64,000 nt of DNA, taken from positions 1,377,118 to 1,441,117 of the forward strand of contig CP073341.1 in NCBI GenBank assembly GCA_018141785.1. The letters are read 5' to 3'. The stretch comes from Candidatus Paraprochloron terpiosi LD05. GTDB lineage: Bacteria; Cyanobacteriota; Cyanobacteriia; Cyanobacteriales; Prochloraceae. Position 1 is the stretch's first letter; each line of letters starts with the position of its first letter. Positions 45,226-54,700 of the stretch are shown in pieces. The position numbers and the translations under genes are program-made. Below the pieces are notes generated by a model. The model saw nothing but the letters and a program-made list of their open reading frames with translations. It was not told the DNA's origin and did not search any database.

Positions 45226-46710
45226 ATGGTAGAATTTCGTCAACTGCTCCTATCCAGTGCAGGAGCAATCCTCATCCTAGCATCCCCAAACCCAGCCAAA
45301 GCTCAATCCACCATAGCAGAATTATTGGGAGAAACCTCCCAACCACAAAGCCAAAATACCATTAGAGCAACCCCCGAAAATCTGACCCCCAACCCCAACC
45401 CCTTACTCTTCCCCACCGAACCAGAGGAAGTCCAAACCAGCCAAACCCAAGCAATTACCCTCAAAGAAGCCATCGAAATAGGATTGCGCCAGAATCGGGA
45501 CTTAGAACTAGCCAAACTGAACCTGGATCGCTCTCGGGAAGTATTAGCCCAAGCTCTCAGCGCCAGATATCCCACCCTCACCACCCAATTCAACTTCAAC
45601 CGAGCCGATTCCGCTGCCCAAGAAAGAGCTTTAGCTATATCGCAATTTCTCATAGATCCAGACAGCGTTAACACCCAAATAACTGGAAACCTGCGCTTAA
45701 ATTATAACATCTACACAGGAGGCAGCCGCAGCGCCCAAATTAGAGCTTCCCAAGCACAAGTCCGAGTCAACCTCTTAGACGTAGAAAGACTTACGGAACA
45801 AACCACCTTAGACATTTCCACAGACTACTACAACTTGCAAAATGCTAGCGCTCAGGTAGGTATCGAACTAGCAGCCGTAGAAGAAGCACAGCTCAGTTTG
45901 CGGGACGCGGAATTACTAGAAAGAGCAGGCTTAGGTACCAAATTCGACGTCTTGCGTGCTCAAGTAGATCTAGCCAATGCCCAACAAAGACTCACTCTGG
46001 CCCGAGGAAACGAAAGGACAGCCCAAAGACAACTGGTAGAAAGGTTGAGTTTAGGACAACAAGTCGATCTAACTACCGCCGACTCCATTCAAGTAGCTGG
46101 AGAGTGGAACCGCTCCCTAGAAGAGACAATTATCCTCGCTTACAAAAATCGAGCAGAACTGGAGCAATTTTTGTTACAGAGGAAAATTGACGAAGAACAG
46201 CAGAAAGTTCAACTAGCAGCAATCAGACCTCAAATTAGTGTATTTGCCCAATACGATGTTTTGGAGCAATTAGCTGATAATGTGAGTCCTACCGACGGCT
46301 TAACTATAGGAGCTCAGATACAATGGACCTTATTTGATGGAGGAGCAGCACGAGCTGGGAGAAATCAGGAAAGAGTTGATGTAGCCATCGCCGAAACCCA
46401 GTTTGCTAACCAGCGCAATGAAATTCGTTTCGAGGTGGAACAAGCTTATTTCAACTTAGACGCCAACAGGAAGAACATCGACACTGCTAAAATAGCGGTG
46501 GAATTAGCCCTAGAAAGTCTGCGACTAGCTCGTTTGCGCTTTCAAGCTGGTGTAGGAACCCAAACAGATGTAATTGAAGCCCAGACGGAACTGACTACGG
46601 CTCGCGGTAACCTCCTCACCTCCATTATCAACTACAATCAAGGACTGGCAGCTCTCCAACGAGCAGTAAGCAACCTACCAGACAATAGGCTATTCGACCA
46701 ATACAGATGA
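45226..46710 (+). CDS. TolC-family outer membrane efflux protein
   Basis: 494 aa. Signal peptide MVEFRQLLLSSAGAILILA to PAKAQ, a Pro/Gln-rich linker to about 85, then two outer-membrane efflux repeats (about 85-280 and 290-490), each with long helices such as LKEAIEIGLRQNRDLELAKL and AYFNLDANRKNIDTAKIAVE, LRFQAGVGTQTDVIEAQTEL. Forms the trimeric exit duct for export or type I secretion systems. No inner-membrane partner genes are adjacent. Confidence 0.9.
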   Translation: MVEFRQLLLSSAGAILILASPNPAKAQSTIAELLGETSQPQSQNTIRATPENLTPNPNPLLFPTEPEEVQTSQTQAITLKEAIEIGLRQNRDLELAKLNLDRSREVLAQALSARYPTLTTQFNFNRADSAAQERALAISQFLIDPDSVNTQITGNLRLNYNIYTGGSRSAQIRASQAQVRVNLLDVERLTEQTTLDISTDYYNLQNASAQVGIELAAVEEAQLSLRDAELLERAGLGTKFDVLRAQVDLANAQQRLTLARGNERTAQRQLVERLSLGQQVDLTTADSIQVAGEWNRSLEETIILAYKNRAELEQFLLQRKIDEEQQKVQLAAIRPQISVFAQYDVLEQLADNVSPTDGLTIGAQIQWTLFDGGAARAGRNQERVDVAIAETQFANQRNEIRFEVEQAYFNLDANRKNIDTAKIAVELALESLRLARLRFQAGVGTQTDVIEAQTELTTARGNLLTSIINYNQGLAALQRAVSNLPDNRLFDQYR

Positions 46711-46916
46711 GCATATTTCTTCCATTACCTGAAATTAGTAATAAATACTTATTACTAAAATCTTGGAAATATAGCGTAAACCTTGCTAATAAAATAAAAC
46801 AAGGAGCGTTACTTGTTAAGTAATTGTATTGGGAGAGAGCCACCGGAACTGGATTATTTCCGATTATGCATTAGTTAGCAATTATTAATCTTAACTTAAC
46901 TAAAATCTATTAGTAA

Positions 46917-47213
46917 ATGGCTAACATCACTTTCGTCAAAGAAGATAAAGTAGTATTTGCTGCTGATGGTGCTAATTTGAGGGAGAAAGCGGTACAGAAT
47001 GGGGTAGATCTGTACACCTTCAGAGGAAAACTGACTAATTGCGGCGGGTACGGTCAATGCGGTACTTGTATTGTGGAGATTGTGGCAGGAATGGAAAATC
47101 TTTCCCAACCTACTCCCTTTGAAGAGCGAAAATTAAAGAGAAAACCAGATAATTACCGCTTAGCGTGCCAAACCTTAGTCAATGGAGCAGTCACAGTCAA
47201 GACGAAACCATGA
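46917..47213 (+). CDS. 2Fe-2S ferredoxin
   Basis: 98 aa plant-type ferredoxin fold with cluster ligands C42, C48, C51 ([11 protein letters not shown]) and C84 (RLACQTLV). The [10 protein letters not shown] form rather than CRAGACSTC marks it as a specialised ferredoxin, not the main photosynthetic PetF. It lies 42 bp upstream of psbM in the same direction and may be co-transcribed. Its electron partner is unknown. Confidence 0.88.
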   Translation: MANITFVKEDKVVFAADGANLREKAVQNGVDLYTFRGKLTNCGGYGQCGTCIVEIVAGMENLSQPTPFEERKLKRKPDNYRLACQTLVNGAVTVKTKP

Positions 47214-47255
47214 TATCTTCATTATAAAATAACCTTACAGGGAGGCTGTTCTTTA

Positions 47256-47363
47256 ATGCAAGTTAACGATCTGGGATTTATTGCTAGCATTCTTTTCGTG
47301 CTAGTCCCCACTGTTTTTCTGCTGATTCTCTATATTCAAACCGGAAATCAGCAAAGCGAGTAA
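47256..47363 (+). CDS. psbM: Photosystem II reaction center protein M
   Basis: 35 aa: [20 protein letters not shown] then [15 protein letters not shown]. Single transmembrane helix, exactly the PsbM pattern and length; it sits at the dimer interface of photosystem II. GGAGG at 47241-47245 precedes the ATG. Confidence 0.95.
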   Translation: MQVNDLGFIASILFVLVPTVFLLILYIQTGNQQSE

Positions 47364-47371
47364 TTGCTTGT

Positions 47372-47394
47372 AGGGGCGTAAACCTTGCGCCCCT
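47372..47394 (+). terminator. Hairpin after psbM
   Basis: AGGGGCG (47372-47378) pairs with CGCCCCT (47388-47394), just after the psbM stop and before the convergent universal stress gene. No strong T-run. Confidence 0.5.
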
Positions 47395-47406
47395 CAACTA
47401 CAACAG

Positions 47407-48258
47407 TTACCGATCAGTCCGGGCTAACAAAACTGGACAGGGAGAGTTAACTCGGACGTAGTCAGACAGGGAAGTTCCCAACAATCGATCCAGATCCGGT
47501 AAGCTTCTGGCAATGGAAGGACGGCGTTCTGGAGAACCGATCAATAATAAATCAATATTATACTCCGATGCCAAATTACAGATTTCTGCCGCAGGACGTC
47601 CCCCAGTGACAATGGAGCGGCATTTAACCCCTTGCCTTTTCGCCTGAGCAGCAGCAGGAGCTAAGATAGGATTGTTGTCGATTTCGCTCCGAGACAGGGG
47701 CAGTAATTCTGGTTTTAGATCCGGGTTAACCCGACTCAGCACCAGTTCCCCTTCTGGATAACCTCGCAGCAAATAAATAGCTAATTCTAAAGCATATTGG
47801 GCAGCCGGGGATTTATCCATAGCCACCATGATCCGCTTTATTTTTTTGACGTAATTATCGTCCTTAACCAACAACATAGGGCGGTTTGTTAGTTGAAAGA
47901 CATATTGACTGACAGAATTTCCCAGGATCGCTTCCAAACGCTTCAATCCTCTCGAACCCATAATAATCAAGTCCGCATCTATTTCTGCCGCTACCTGACG
48001 TACAGTATCTTTCGGTTCTCCTTGACGCAGCATAGTAGTCACCCGATGGGTGTCCAAGTCTAATTTCTCAATCAGCCCTGCCAACATTTTGCCCCCTTCT
48101 TCCCACTTAGTCGCTACTGCATCGGCGCTAATTTGCTCAGAGACAACATGCAAAATAGTAATACTAGCGCTTTGGATAACAGGCAAATCCATCAGCACCT
48201 GGAACATTTCTTGGGAATTACCGACTCCAGCATCGGCATATAAAATCTTCTTGAGCAT
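47407..48258 (-). CDS. Tandem-domain universal stress protein
   Basis: 283 aa made of two Usp domains (about 1-135 and 138-283). The first ends with LIIMGSRGLKRLEAILGNSV and PMLLVKD; the second has IKRIMVAMDKSPAAQYALEL and LLLIGSPERRPS, then SDYVRVNSPCPVLLART. The ATP-binding GxxG-type loop is clear only in the first domain. Such proteins respond to starvation and stress in the cytosol. Confidence 0.88.
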   Translation of the reverse strand: MLKKILYADAGVGNSQEMFQVLMDLPVIQSASITILHVVSEQISADAVATKWEEGGKMLAGLIEKLDLDTHRVTTMLRQGEPKDTVRQVAAEIDADLIIMGSRGLKRLEAILGNSVSQYVFQLTNRPMLLVKDDNYVKKIKRIMVAMDKSPAAQYALELAIYLLRGYPEGELVLSRVNPDLKPELLPLSRSEIDNNPILAPAAAQAKRQGVKCRSIVTGGRPAAEICNLASEYNIDLLLIGSPERRPSIARSLPDLDRLLGTSLSDYVRVNSPCPVLLARTDR

Positions 48259-48470
48259 ATTGCAATCAGTGTTTTATCGTTTTCCTTAAAGATACTGCCC
48301 AAAGCAACTGCTAAATTTAACGACTTATTACAAATTTATAGCGCTACGCACGCTCGTCTAGAGTAGGGGCACCGCCTTGCCTACACACAAGGTTTTCAAC
48401 AATTTTGGGTTATTTTATAACATAACATACACAAAGTAAATACAAAAGCATTCATAACTAATAACTGGTG

Positions 48471-48674
48471 TCAACCCCTTTTTCCCGTGACCGGCGGTGC
48501 TGGAGTACCCCCCAGGGTGTTGATACTGCGAATGCCGAACAAATTGGGTTGCCGCAGCTGTTGGACAAATTCTGCATGACCTGGTGCCATCGGCAAATCC
48601 CGATATATGTCCAGTCCAATGGCTTTTGGTCTATAGGACTGCAATCTACTCAAAACTTGGGCATAAACCCGGTC
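48471..48674 (-). pseudogene. CHASE2 sensor domain fragment
   Basis: On the minus strand: DRVYAQVLSRLQSYRPKAIG, LDIYRDLPMAPGHAEFVQQL and NLFGIRSINTLGGTPAPP, then stop. This is an internal part of a CHASE2 extracellular sensor domain, which normally precedes transmembrane helices and a kinase or cyclase. Neither end of the parent protein remains. Confidence 0.7.
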
Positions 48675-48852
48675 AGAAAATGGCCATCGCCATGAAATTA
48701 GCCCTGTTCAGACTGGACAAAAAACTGCGAAACTGCTGCCCCAGCTTACCCAGCATTAATCTTCTCCTCCAATGCAGGCATCAAAAGCAATAAATCTTCA
48801 ATAATATTTACAATTGTTACAAACCTCACCCTAACAAACATTCTACCTCAAT

Positions 48853-50319
48853 ATGAGAAGCAAATCCTACAACCTTCAAGACTGGCAAAAAGGCCATCAA
48901 TCCCAACCAAACGAATATGACTATTGGGTCGAAGATATAGAAGGAGATATTCCCAAGGAACTCAAAGGAACCCTCTTTCGCAACGGACCTGGTTTACTAG
49001 ATATTCACGGTACTCCTATTCGTCATCCTTTTGATGGAGATGGTATGGTATGTGCAATATCTTTTAAGGAGGGGAAAGTCCATTTCCGTAACCGCTTCGT
49101 CCGCACCAAAGGATTTGTGGAAGAAAAGTCCGCAGGAAAAATGCTCTATCGCGGTGTCTTCGGTACCCAAAAACCAGGAGGCTGGCTGAAAAATGCTTTT
49201 GACTTGCGGCTCAAAAACATTGCCAATACTAATATTATTTACTGGGGTGGCAAATTACTAGCCCTCTGGGAAGCAGCAGAACCCTACCGCTTAGATCCCC
49301 AGAATCTGGAAACTATCGGAATAGATTACCTGGACGATGTTTTAAAACCGGGAGATGCTTTTGCAGCCCATCCCTGGGTGGATCCTAGCTGTATTATGGA
49401 TGGAGGAGCCCCCAGTTTGGTCAATTTCTCCATTAAACCCTCCCTTTCCAGCAAGATTACCATTTATGAATTTAATCCTAATGGTCAGCTAAAACGCCGT
49501 CACAGCCATAATATTCCCGGTTTTGCTTTTATCCACGATTTTGCCATCACCCCCAACTATTGCATTTTCTTTCAAAATCCGGTGCGATTTAATCCCCTAC
49601 CTTTCGTTTTTGGATTGCGTGGTGCCGGGGAATGCGTCCAGTTTCAGCCCAATCGACCAACCCGTGTTGTAGTCATTCCCCGTACCCCAGAGTTAAAAGA
49701 TGATAGAATGAAAATACTGGAGGTAGAGTCTGGCTTTATATTTCACCATGGAAATGCATTTGAAACCTCAGAGAACGAAATTTGCGTTGATTCAATTTGC
49801 TATCAGTCTTTATATCAGATTAAATCAGACTCCTCTTATAAAGAGGTAGATTTTGACGCTTTAGCACCAGGACAGTTGTGGCGATTTACCCTCAATTTAG
49901 CTAGTTCTACCGTAAAAAAGAAAATGTTAGATTCTCGCTCTTGTGATTTTCCCACAGTTAATCCCGATAAAGTAGGGCGCCCCTACCGTTATTTGTTTAT
50001 CGGCGCCGCTCACCATCCCACTGATAATGCACCCCTCCAAGCCATTGGGAAACTAGACTTAGAAAGTGAAGAGCGTCAACTTTACTCTTTTGCTCCCCAA
50101 GGCTATGTTGGCGAACCTATTTTCGTTCCTCACCCCCATGCTAAGAAGGAAGATGAGGGTTGGTTGTTGACCCTGGTTTACGACGCTTTGCATCATCGCT
50201 CGGATATAGTTATTTTAGACCCTCAAGATTTGAATCAAAGCCCTATTTCCCGTATCCATCTCAAACATCACATTCCTTACGGTTTACACGGTAGCTGGAC
50301 TTCGTCATGCTTTGTATGA
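48853..50319 (+). CDS. Carotenoid oxygenase (RPE65/apocarotenoid cleavage family)
   Basis: 488 aa, seven-bladed propeller. The four iron-binding His lie in AAHPWVDPSC, FIHDFAITPNY, FIFHHGNAFE and the final YGLHGSW. Family blocks are GTLFRNGPGLLDIHGTPIRH, PFDGDGMVC, NTNIIYWGGKLLALWEAAEP and EPIFVPHPHAKKEDEGWLLT. Cleaves carotenoids or apocarotenoids using Fe(II) and oxygen, making retinal-like products. Substrate not readable from sequence. Monocistronic. Confidence 0.92.
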   Translation: MRSKSYNLQDWQKGHQSQPNEYDYWVEDIEGDIPKELKGTLFRNGPGLLDIHGTPIRHPFDGDGMVCAISFKEGKVHFRNRFVRTKGFVEEKSAGKMLYRGVFGTQKPGGWLKNAFDLRLKNIANTNIIYWGGKLLALWEAAEPYRLDPQNLETIGIDYLDDVLKPGDAFAAHPWVDPSCIMDGGAPSLVNFSIKPSLSSKITIYEFNPNGQLKRRHSHNIPGFAFIHDFAITPNYCIFFQNPVRFNPLPFVFGLRGAGECVQFQPNRPTRVVVIPRTPELKDDRMKILEVESGFIFHHGNAFETSENEICVDSICYQSLYQIKSDSSYKEVDFDALAPGQLWRFTLNLASSTVKKKMLDSRSCDFPTVNPDKVGRPYRYLFIGAAHHPTDNAPLQAIGKLDLESEERQLYSFAPQGYVGEPIFVPHPHAKKEDEGWLLTLVYDALHHRSDIVILDPQDLNQSPISRIHLKHHIPYGLHGSWTSSCFV

Positions 50320-50560
50320 TACTAGGTCCTTATTGCGCCAAATTTCTCGATGCGTTACGCTTGACTACGTGAAGCTAACACACCTTACAACCCAAGGCAC
50401 TTAGGACAAGATTAATCTCCAAATTGATAACCAAATCCTCTAAGCTCTAGGTCAAACATTTCGGCAACTATTTCGATAGTTTCATTGTTGTAGTATTATA
50501 ATTACAAACTATTTTGATATACTTATATTCTAATATAGCAATACAAAAGCATAAATGTTA

Positions 50561-50591
50561 AAAAAAACCCCCATCTAGGGAAAGATGAGGA
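50561..50591 (-). terminator. Rho-independent terminator of pgk
   Basis: On the minus strand CCTCATC, loop TTTCCCTA, GATGGGG, then a run of seven or more T. It lies 17 bp after the pgk stop. The 50320-50560 stretch beyond it has no gene. Confidence 0.75.
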
Positions 50592-50607
50592 TTATCAGTT
50601 AACTGAT

Positions 50608-51813
50608 TTAAGCTTCATCCAGAGCAACAATTCCGGGTAATTCCTTCCCTTCCAGCAACTCTAGACTGGCGCCGCCCCCAGTTGAAATGTGGCTCATCAA
50701 CGAAGCAACACCTACCTTCTCTACAGCAGCTACCGAGTCACCTCCGCCGATAATCGTTGTCGCCCCAGTTCCAGTCAGATCGGCGAGAGAACGGGCGATC
50801 GCCTCCGTACCCACAGCAAATTTATCGAACTCGAACACCCCCATAGGACCATTCCAAATAACCGTTTTACAATCGGCTAGAGCAAGTTGGAAAGCCTTTA
50901 TCGACTCCGGACCGATATCCAAACCCATCCAACCGTCAGGAATGCTCTCAATGCTTGTGGTTTTGGAATTGGCATCCGAGGCGAACTTATCCGCTACCAC
51001 CACATCGGTAGGCAATAAGAAATCGACACCTTTTTCCTTCGCCTTTGCTTCTAAGGACTTAGCTAACTCCAGTTTATCGTCTTCCACCAAAGAATTCCCC
51101 ACGCTCAAGCCACGAGCTTTATAAAAAGTGAAAATCATGCCACCGCCAATGAGCAGCTTATCGCACTTGGACAACAGGGTTTCAATCACCCCAATTTTAC
51201 TGGATACCTTAGAACCGCCAATAATTGCCGCCAGAGGACGCTGGGGATTTTCGATGCAAGATTGAAGATAATTCAGTTCCTTCTCAATCAAATACCCCGC
51301 CACGCTGGGACTGAGATAGTGGGTAACCCCCTCAGTGGAAGCATGGGCGCGGTGAGCGGTACCAAAAGCATCATTGACGTATAAATCAGCATTCGCGGCT
51401 AATTGCTTGGCGAATTCCGGATCGTTCTTTTCCTCTTCCCAATGGAAGCGGAGATTTTCCAACAACGCCACCTGACCGTTTTCCATTTTCGAGATGACAG
51501 GGGCCACAGACTCTCCCACGCAGTCGTCGCACATGGTCACATCTTGTCCTAACAATCCCCCGAGACGGGCTGCTACGGTCGTGAGGCGGAGATTATCTTT
51601 AACCTGTCCCTTGGGACGCCCCATATGGCTACAGAGGATAACCTTCGCCCCTTTGTTAATTAAATCTTTAATTGTCGGCATAGCTGCCCGAATGCGGGTA
51701 TCGTCAGTAATATTGCCGGTATCATCCAACGGCACATTAAAATCTGCCCTGACCAAAACTCGCTTGCCAGTTATATCTGCTGCTGCTAAATTTGCTACAG
51801 TTTTCTTGGACAC
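50608..51813 (-). CDS. pgk: Phosphoglycerate kinase
   Basis: 401 aa. Signature blocks: [95 protein letters not shown] and the nucleotide loop [14 protein letters not shown]. Transfers phosphate between 1,3-bisphosphoglycerate and ADP in glycolysis and the Calvin cycle. A universal stress gene diverges from its promoter. Confidence 0.97.
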   Translation of the reverse strand: MSKKTVANLAAADITGKRVLVRADFNVPLDDTGNITDDTRIRAAMPTIKDLINKGAKVILCSHMGRPKGQVKDNLRLTTVAARLGGLLGQDVTMCDDCVGESVAPVISKMENGQVALLENLRFHWEEEKNDPEFAKQLAANADLYVNDAFGTAHRAHASTEGVTHYLSPSVAGYLIEKELNYLQSCIENPQRPLAAIIGGSKVSSKIGVIETLLSKCDKLLIGGGMIFTFYKARGLSVGNSLVEDDKLELAKSLEAKAKEKGVDFLLPTDVVVADKFASDANSKTTSIESIPDGWMGLDIGPESIKAFQLALADCKTVIWNGPMGVFEFDKFAVGTEAIARSLADLTGTGATTIIGGGDSVAAVEKVGVASLMSHISTGGGASLELLEGKELPGIVALDEA

Positions 51814-51946
51814 AGACTATTTCCTCCTAATGTTATCTTGATTTGTCAACTGCTTGCTTGTGCTCGCACCGTGGTAAATTAGACCTTGAACACAATATCT
51901 CTAAATGCAGATTGTACCGTCCGAAGTACCTGAGAGGTAACTAAGA

Positions 51947-52375
51947 ATGTTCAAAAACGTTTTGTTTCCCGTGGATGGAAGTCCAGATGCCCTCTTCGCA
52001 GCCAGTACTGTTGCCAAGCTCGTCAAAACCTATGACAGTCGCTTGGTGTTACTATCGGTAGTGCAACCACCCCCGCCATCCATCAATGCCGGGGGGGAAA
52101 AAGAACCGAAACCTGGGGGGATGAATTCCCCAGAAGCAGTAGCTAAACTGCTCAAAGGGGCGCAAACCCTATTTGCCCAACAAGGTATTGAAGCAGAAAT
52201 TATTGAGCGAGAAGGAAAGCCTTCCTTTATAATTTGCGACGTAGCGGACGAAATAGATGCCAATTTAATCATCATGGGCTGTCGGGGTAATGGCTTGACG
52301 GGGCAAGGCGCTGCCGAAAGTGTGACGAGCCGGGTCATTAATCTTTCTCCCTGTCCGGTTCTGATCGTCCCTTAA
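51947..52375 (+). CDS. Universal stress protein with a repeat-encoded loop
   Basis: 142 aa, single Usp domain: MFKNVLFPVDGSPDALFAAS, LVLLSVV, IICDVADEIDANLIIMGCRG, GLTGQGAAESVTSRVINLSP and CPVLIVP. Between strand 2 and helix 2 the codons for PPPPSINAGG come from a CCCCCGCCAT...ATGCCGGGGG palindrome (52069-52097), the same dispersed repeat as at 10145 and elsewhere. The frame stays open, so the repeat is now part of the protein, in a loop that varies among homologues. Confidence 0.85.
   Translation: MFKNVLFPVDGSPDALFAASTVAKLVKTYDSRLVLLSVVQPPPPSINAGGEKEPKPGGMNSPEAVAKLLKGAQTLFAQQGIEAEIIEREGKPSFIICDVADEIDANLIIMGCRGNGLTGQGAAESVTSRVINLSPCPVLIVP
52069..52097. repeat. CCCCCGCCAT palindromic repeat inside a coding gene (copy 6)
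   Basis: ACCCCCGCCATCCATCAATG then CCGGGGGGG. Same arms as the intergenic copies, here read in frame within the universal stress gene as a Pro-rich to Gly-rich loop. Confidence 0.8.
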
Positions 52376-52433
52376 GATATAATTTTGATTAAGAGGAGCG
52401 CGCCCCGTAGCGGGTCGCATTTATAGGGGAATC

Positions 52434-52721
52434 ATGAGTCAAACACAAAAAGCTATCTATAGGATGGTATTGCCGGAAGGAGCAGGAAGAAGTCAAAGAA
52501 AAATATTTGAGCAAAATGTTGCTGCTTTCAGGCAAGGGAACACAGGTTGGTCCATTTATCCTGATTGGCCGCAAACAGGAGAAAAACAAGCATTCATTGT
52601 CGTGCCATCAGGAGAACAAGAAGTAGCTACTTACGCTAGTTATAAAATTGCTGCATCTTTAGGCAAAGCCTTCTTAGCCCCTAGCTATCGAGGAGGGTAT
52701 GGTGACAGAGCAAGATATTGA
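52434..52721 (+). CDS. Small protein of unknown function
   Basis: 95 aa: MSQTQKAIYRMVLPEGAGRS, EQNVAAFRQGNTGWSIYPDW, AFIVVPSGEQEVATYASYKI and LGKAFLAPSYRGGYGDR. No membrane segment and no recognised motif. A GTAGCGGGTCGC-type repeat palindrome lies 20 bp upstream. Its stop (TGA at 52719-52721) overlaps the TTG that opens the next frame, so the two may be coupled. Confidence 0.5.
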   Translation: MSQTQKAIYRMVLPEGAGRSQRKIFEQNVAAFRQGNTGWSIYPDWPQTGEKQAFIVVPSGEQEVATYASYKIAASLGKAFLAPSYRGGYGDRARY

Positions 52722-53161
52722 TAAGGAAAAGCAACAATCAACTCGCTTATTGCCAAAATGAATTGGTCAAGTCAGAGGAGGAGTACTCTTCTTTAACAGC
52801 TTTAGGAGCAGAAAATGCTGCTAGATCGGTATCTATAGCAATGATGGTCAATCCAACAGCCATCCAAGCATTAGCTCAAAAAGCGCCCGAAAAAGTCCTC
52901 GATTTGGCTGAATCTAACGATCGCAGACAATTCGAGTTCTATATGAAAATGGAAGGCAATCGACACCAACAGAGATTAGCCCGTGAAGCTACAACCAGAA
53001 TAGGAATTGGAGCTGTTGTAGGAGTTGTTGGGATGGCTTTTATCTATGCCGCACTCACAAGGGATGCAAGTTTGGCGCAAATTATTGTTGCTGCTGTTGT
53101 AGGAGGATTTGGCGGCCTTGGCATCAGTGTGGTTCTTGCTCCCAAAAATAATGATGATTGA
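52718..53161 (+). CDS. Small membrane protein with C-terminal helix pair, unknown function
   Basis: 147 aa if started at the TTG at 52718; the start is uncertain, and an out-of-frame ATG at 52699 encodes an acidic VTEQDIDKEKQQSTR leader, so an N-terminal frameshift is possible. The body is charged and helical (AQKAPEKVLDLAESNDRRQF, EFYMKMEGNRHQQRLAREAT), followed by two transmembrane segments (IGIGAVVGVVGMAFIYAAL and IIVAAVVGGFGGLGISVVL). This layout occurs in DUF2335-like phage or plasmid proteins, but I cannot assign it. Confidence 0.5.
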   Translation: MIRKSNNQLAYCQNELVKSEEEYSSLTALGAENAARSVSIAMMVNPTAIQALAQKAPEKVLDLAESNDRRQFEFYMKMEGNRHQQRLAREATTRIGIGAVVGVVGMAFIYAALTRDASLAQIIVAAVVGGFGGLGISVVLAPKNNDD

Positions 53162-53198
53162 ACTTCTCCAGCTTTGAATCGCTCGAATATAAATTCTC

Positions 53199-54035
53199 AT
53201 GACAAATCCTCCCATTCAATGGTATCCCGGACATATTGCCAAAGCAGAACGGCAACTGAAAGAGAAACTCAAGAGCGTAGACGTAGTGCTGGAGGTGTTA
53301 GATGCTAGAGTTGCGATCGCCTCCCACCATCCCCAAGTACCTGCTTGGATCGGCAGCAAACCTCGAATATTAGTAGTCAACCGCATGGATATGATTCCCC
53401 TTGAATTACGCCAGCAGTGGTTGGTTTGGTTCCAGGGACAAGGAGAGCAGCCTTATTTTACCAATGCCAAAGAAGGAAAGGGCATCAAAGCACTAAAAAA
53501 AGCAGCTACTGCTGCCGGGGTCGAAATGAACCGAAGGAGGCTCCGGCGGGGGATGCGTCCCCGTCCTGTGCGTGGGGTGGTCATGGGCTTGCCCAATGTG
53601 GGTAAATCTGCCTTGATTAACCGTTTGGTGGGGCGCAAAGCGGTAGCTAGTGCCCGGAAACCCGGGGTAACAAAGCAACTTCAATGGGTGCGCATATCTA
53701 AGGAAATAGAAATGCTGGATGCTCCGGGAGTGATTCCTTGGAAATTAGACAATCAAGAAAATGCCGTCAAATTAGCCATTTGCGACGATATTGGCGATGC
53801 TGCTTACGACAATCAAAGACTAGCAGCAGCTTTAATAGAACTTTTGGGAGAATTAAATTGTGACAAGATATTACAATCTCGCTATCAACTAGATCCTATT
53901 TCTATGACTTGCGAGGAATACCTTGACAATCTGGGTAAGATTCGCTATCGTGGCGATCGAGAAAGGGCAGCCCGTCAGCTATTAAATGATTTTCGCAAAG
54001 GATTGATGGGGGCGATTGCCTTAGAATTACCCTGA
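53199..54035 (+). CDS. ylqF: Ribosome-biogenesis GTPase YlqF/RbgA
   Basis: 278 aa circularly permuted GTPase. The motifs run in permuted order: G4 VNRMDM, G5 TNAKEGKG, then G1 GLPNVGKSALIN, G2 KPGVTK and G3 LDAPGVI. The N-terminal QWYPGHIAKAERQLKEKL is diagnostic. It assists late assembly of the 50S subunit. It has the usual C-terminal helical region (LAAALIELLGELNCDKI, EEYLDNLGKIRYRGD). Confidence 0.94.
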   Translation: MTNPPIQWYPGHIAKAERQLKEKLKSVDVVLEVLDARVAIASHHPQVPAWIGSKPRILVVNRMDMIPLELRQQWLVWFQGQGEQPYFTNAKEGKGIKALKKAATAAGVEMNRRRLRRGMRPRPVRGVVMGLPNVGKSALINRLVGRKAVASARKPGVTKQLQWVRISKEIEMLDAPGVIPWKLDNQENAVKLAICDDIGDAAYDNQRLAAALIELLGELNCDKILQSRYQLDPISMTCEEYLDNLGKIRYRGDRERAARQLLNDFRKGLMGAIALELP

Positions 54036-54345
54036 ATCCTTAAAAAATTCAGTGATATTGCTGATGAATTCAAAGAGAGAAATAAGCTAGATAGATAATC
54101 TAAGCTAATAGAGGAGGGGGGCAATTGTGATTGCAGTCACACAAAGCCAGAGATATGAATGGGGTGTAGGGGGTAGGGTGTAGTAGGGTGTGGGGTACGC
54201 GGCAGTTAATCTATTCCATGGTATCCGGGATTTTGGGTTTTTTCTTAAACCCTACACCCCACACCCCACACCCCACACCGATTTGATTCATCAAACTTGA
54301 AATAGGCTCGAAAACAACTTATCTCGATACTGTGTTATAATCAAA

Positions 54346-54435
54346 TTTGTTCGCTCCCAAAATAGGGTCATCCCTCTTTGAGATGATGATGTCCCGATTA
54401 ATCGCTGAATACCTTCGATCTTCTGGGAGAACAAA
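54346..54435 (+). promoter_or_regulatory. Structured 5' leader hiding the ribosome site of a 35-aa peptide gene
   Basis: A TATAAT box at 54336-54341 implies transcription starts near 54348. The 5' arm TTTGTTCGCTCCCA (54346-54359) pairs with TGGGAGAACAAA (54424-54435), which contains the GGGAG ribosome site eight bases before the ATG at 54438. Between them is a smaller AGGG/CCCT hairpin. The fold would block translation unless opened or processed. Confidence 0.55.
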
Positions 54436-54437
54436 TC

Positions 54438-54545
54438 ATGGAAATTGCTAAAACATTGAAATGGACAGTAACTTATACACTACAAGCAGTTGTGACTCTT
54501 TCCGTTGCTATGTGTTTGATCCAAGCAATTAGCCAATTACCTTAA
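54438..54545 (+). CDS. 35-aa hydrophobic peptide
   Basis: MEIAKTLKWTVTYTLQAVVT then LSVAMCLIQAISQLP. Residues about 8-31 form one transmembrane helix after a short charged start. GGGAG precedes the ATG. Not a known photosystem or cytochrome subunit to me. It may be a small membrane regulator, or a membrane-acting peptide of type I toxin style given its leader; both are inference. Confidence 0.5.
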   Translation: MEIAKTLKWTVTYTLQAVVTLSVAMCLIQAISQLP

Positions 54546-54632
54546 AGGAGCAATGTTTGAATTTGTAACATATAGCGCGAAGCGCGGGTGTGGGGTGTGG
54601 GGTGGCGCCACCCGTGTGGGGTAAAAAGCTCA

Positions 54633-54700
54633 CAGAGGCAATGTCTTTACTTTCTGGTCCTTTTGGGCCAGAGAGCCCAAAAGGCAAAGAGTTGCCTCTG
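54633..54700. repeat. Nested double hairpin
   Basis: The outer arms CAGAGGCAA (54633-54641) and TTGCCTCTG (54692-54700) enclose perfect inner arms CTTTTGGGC (54660-54668) / GCCCAAAAG (54675-54683). It lies in a gene-free stretch (54546-55110) rich in TGTGGGGTGTGGGG repeats. It may be a dispersed repeat or a structured RNA. Confidence 0.6.
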
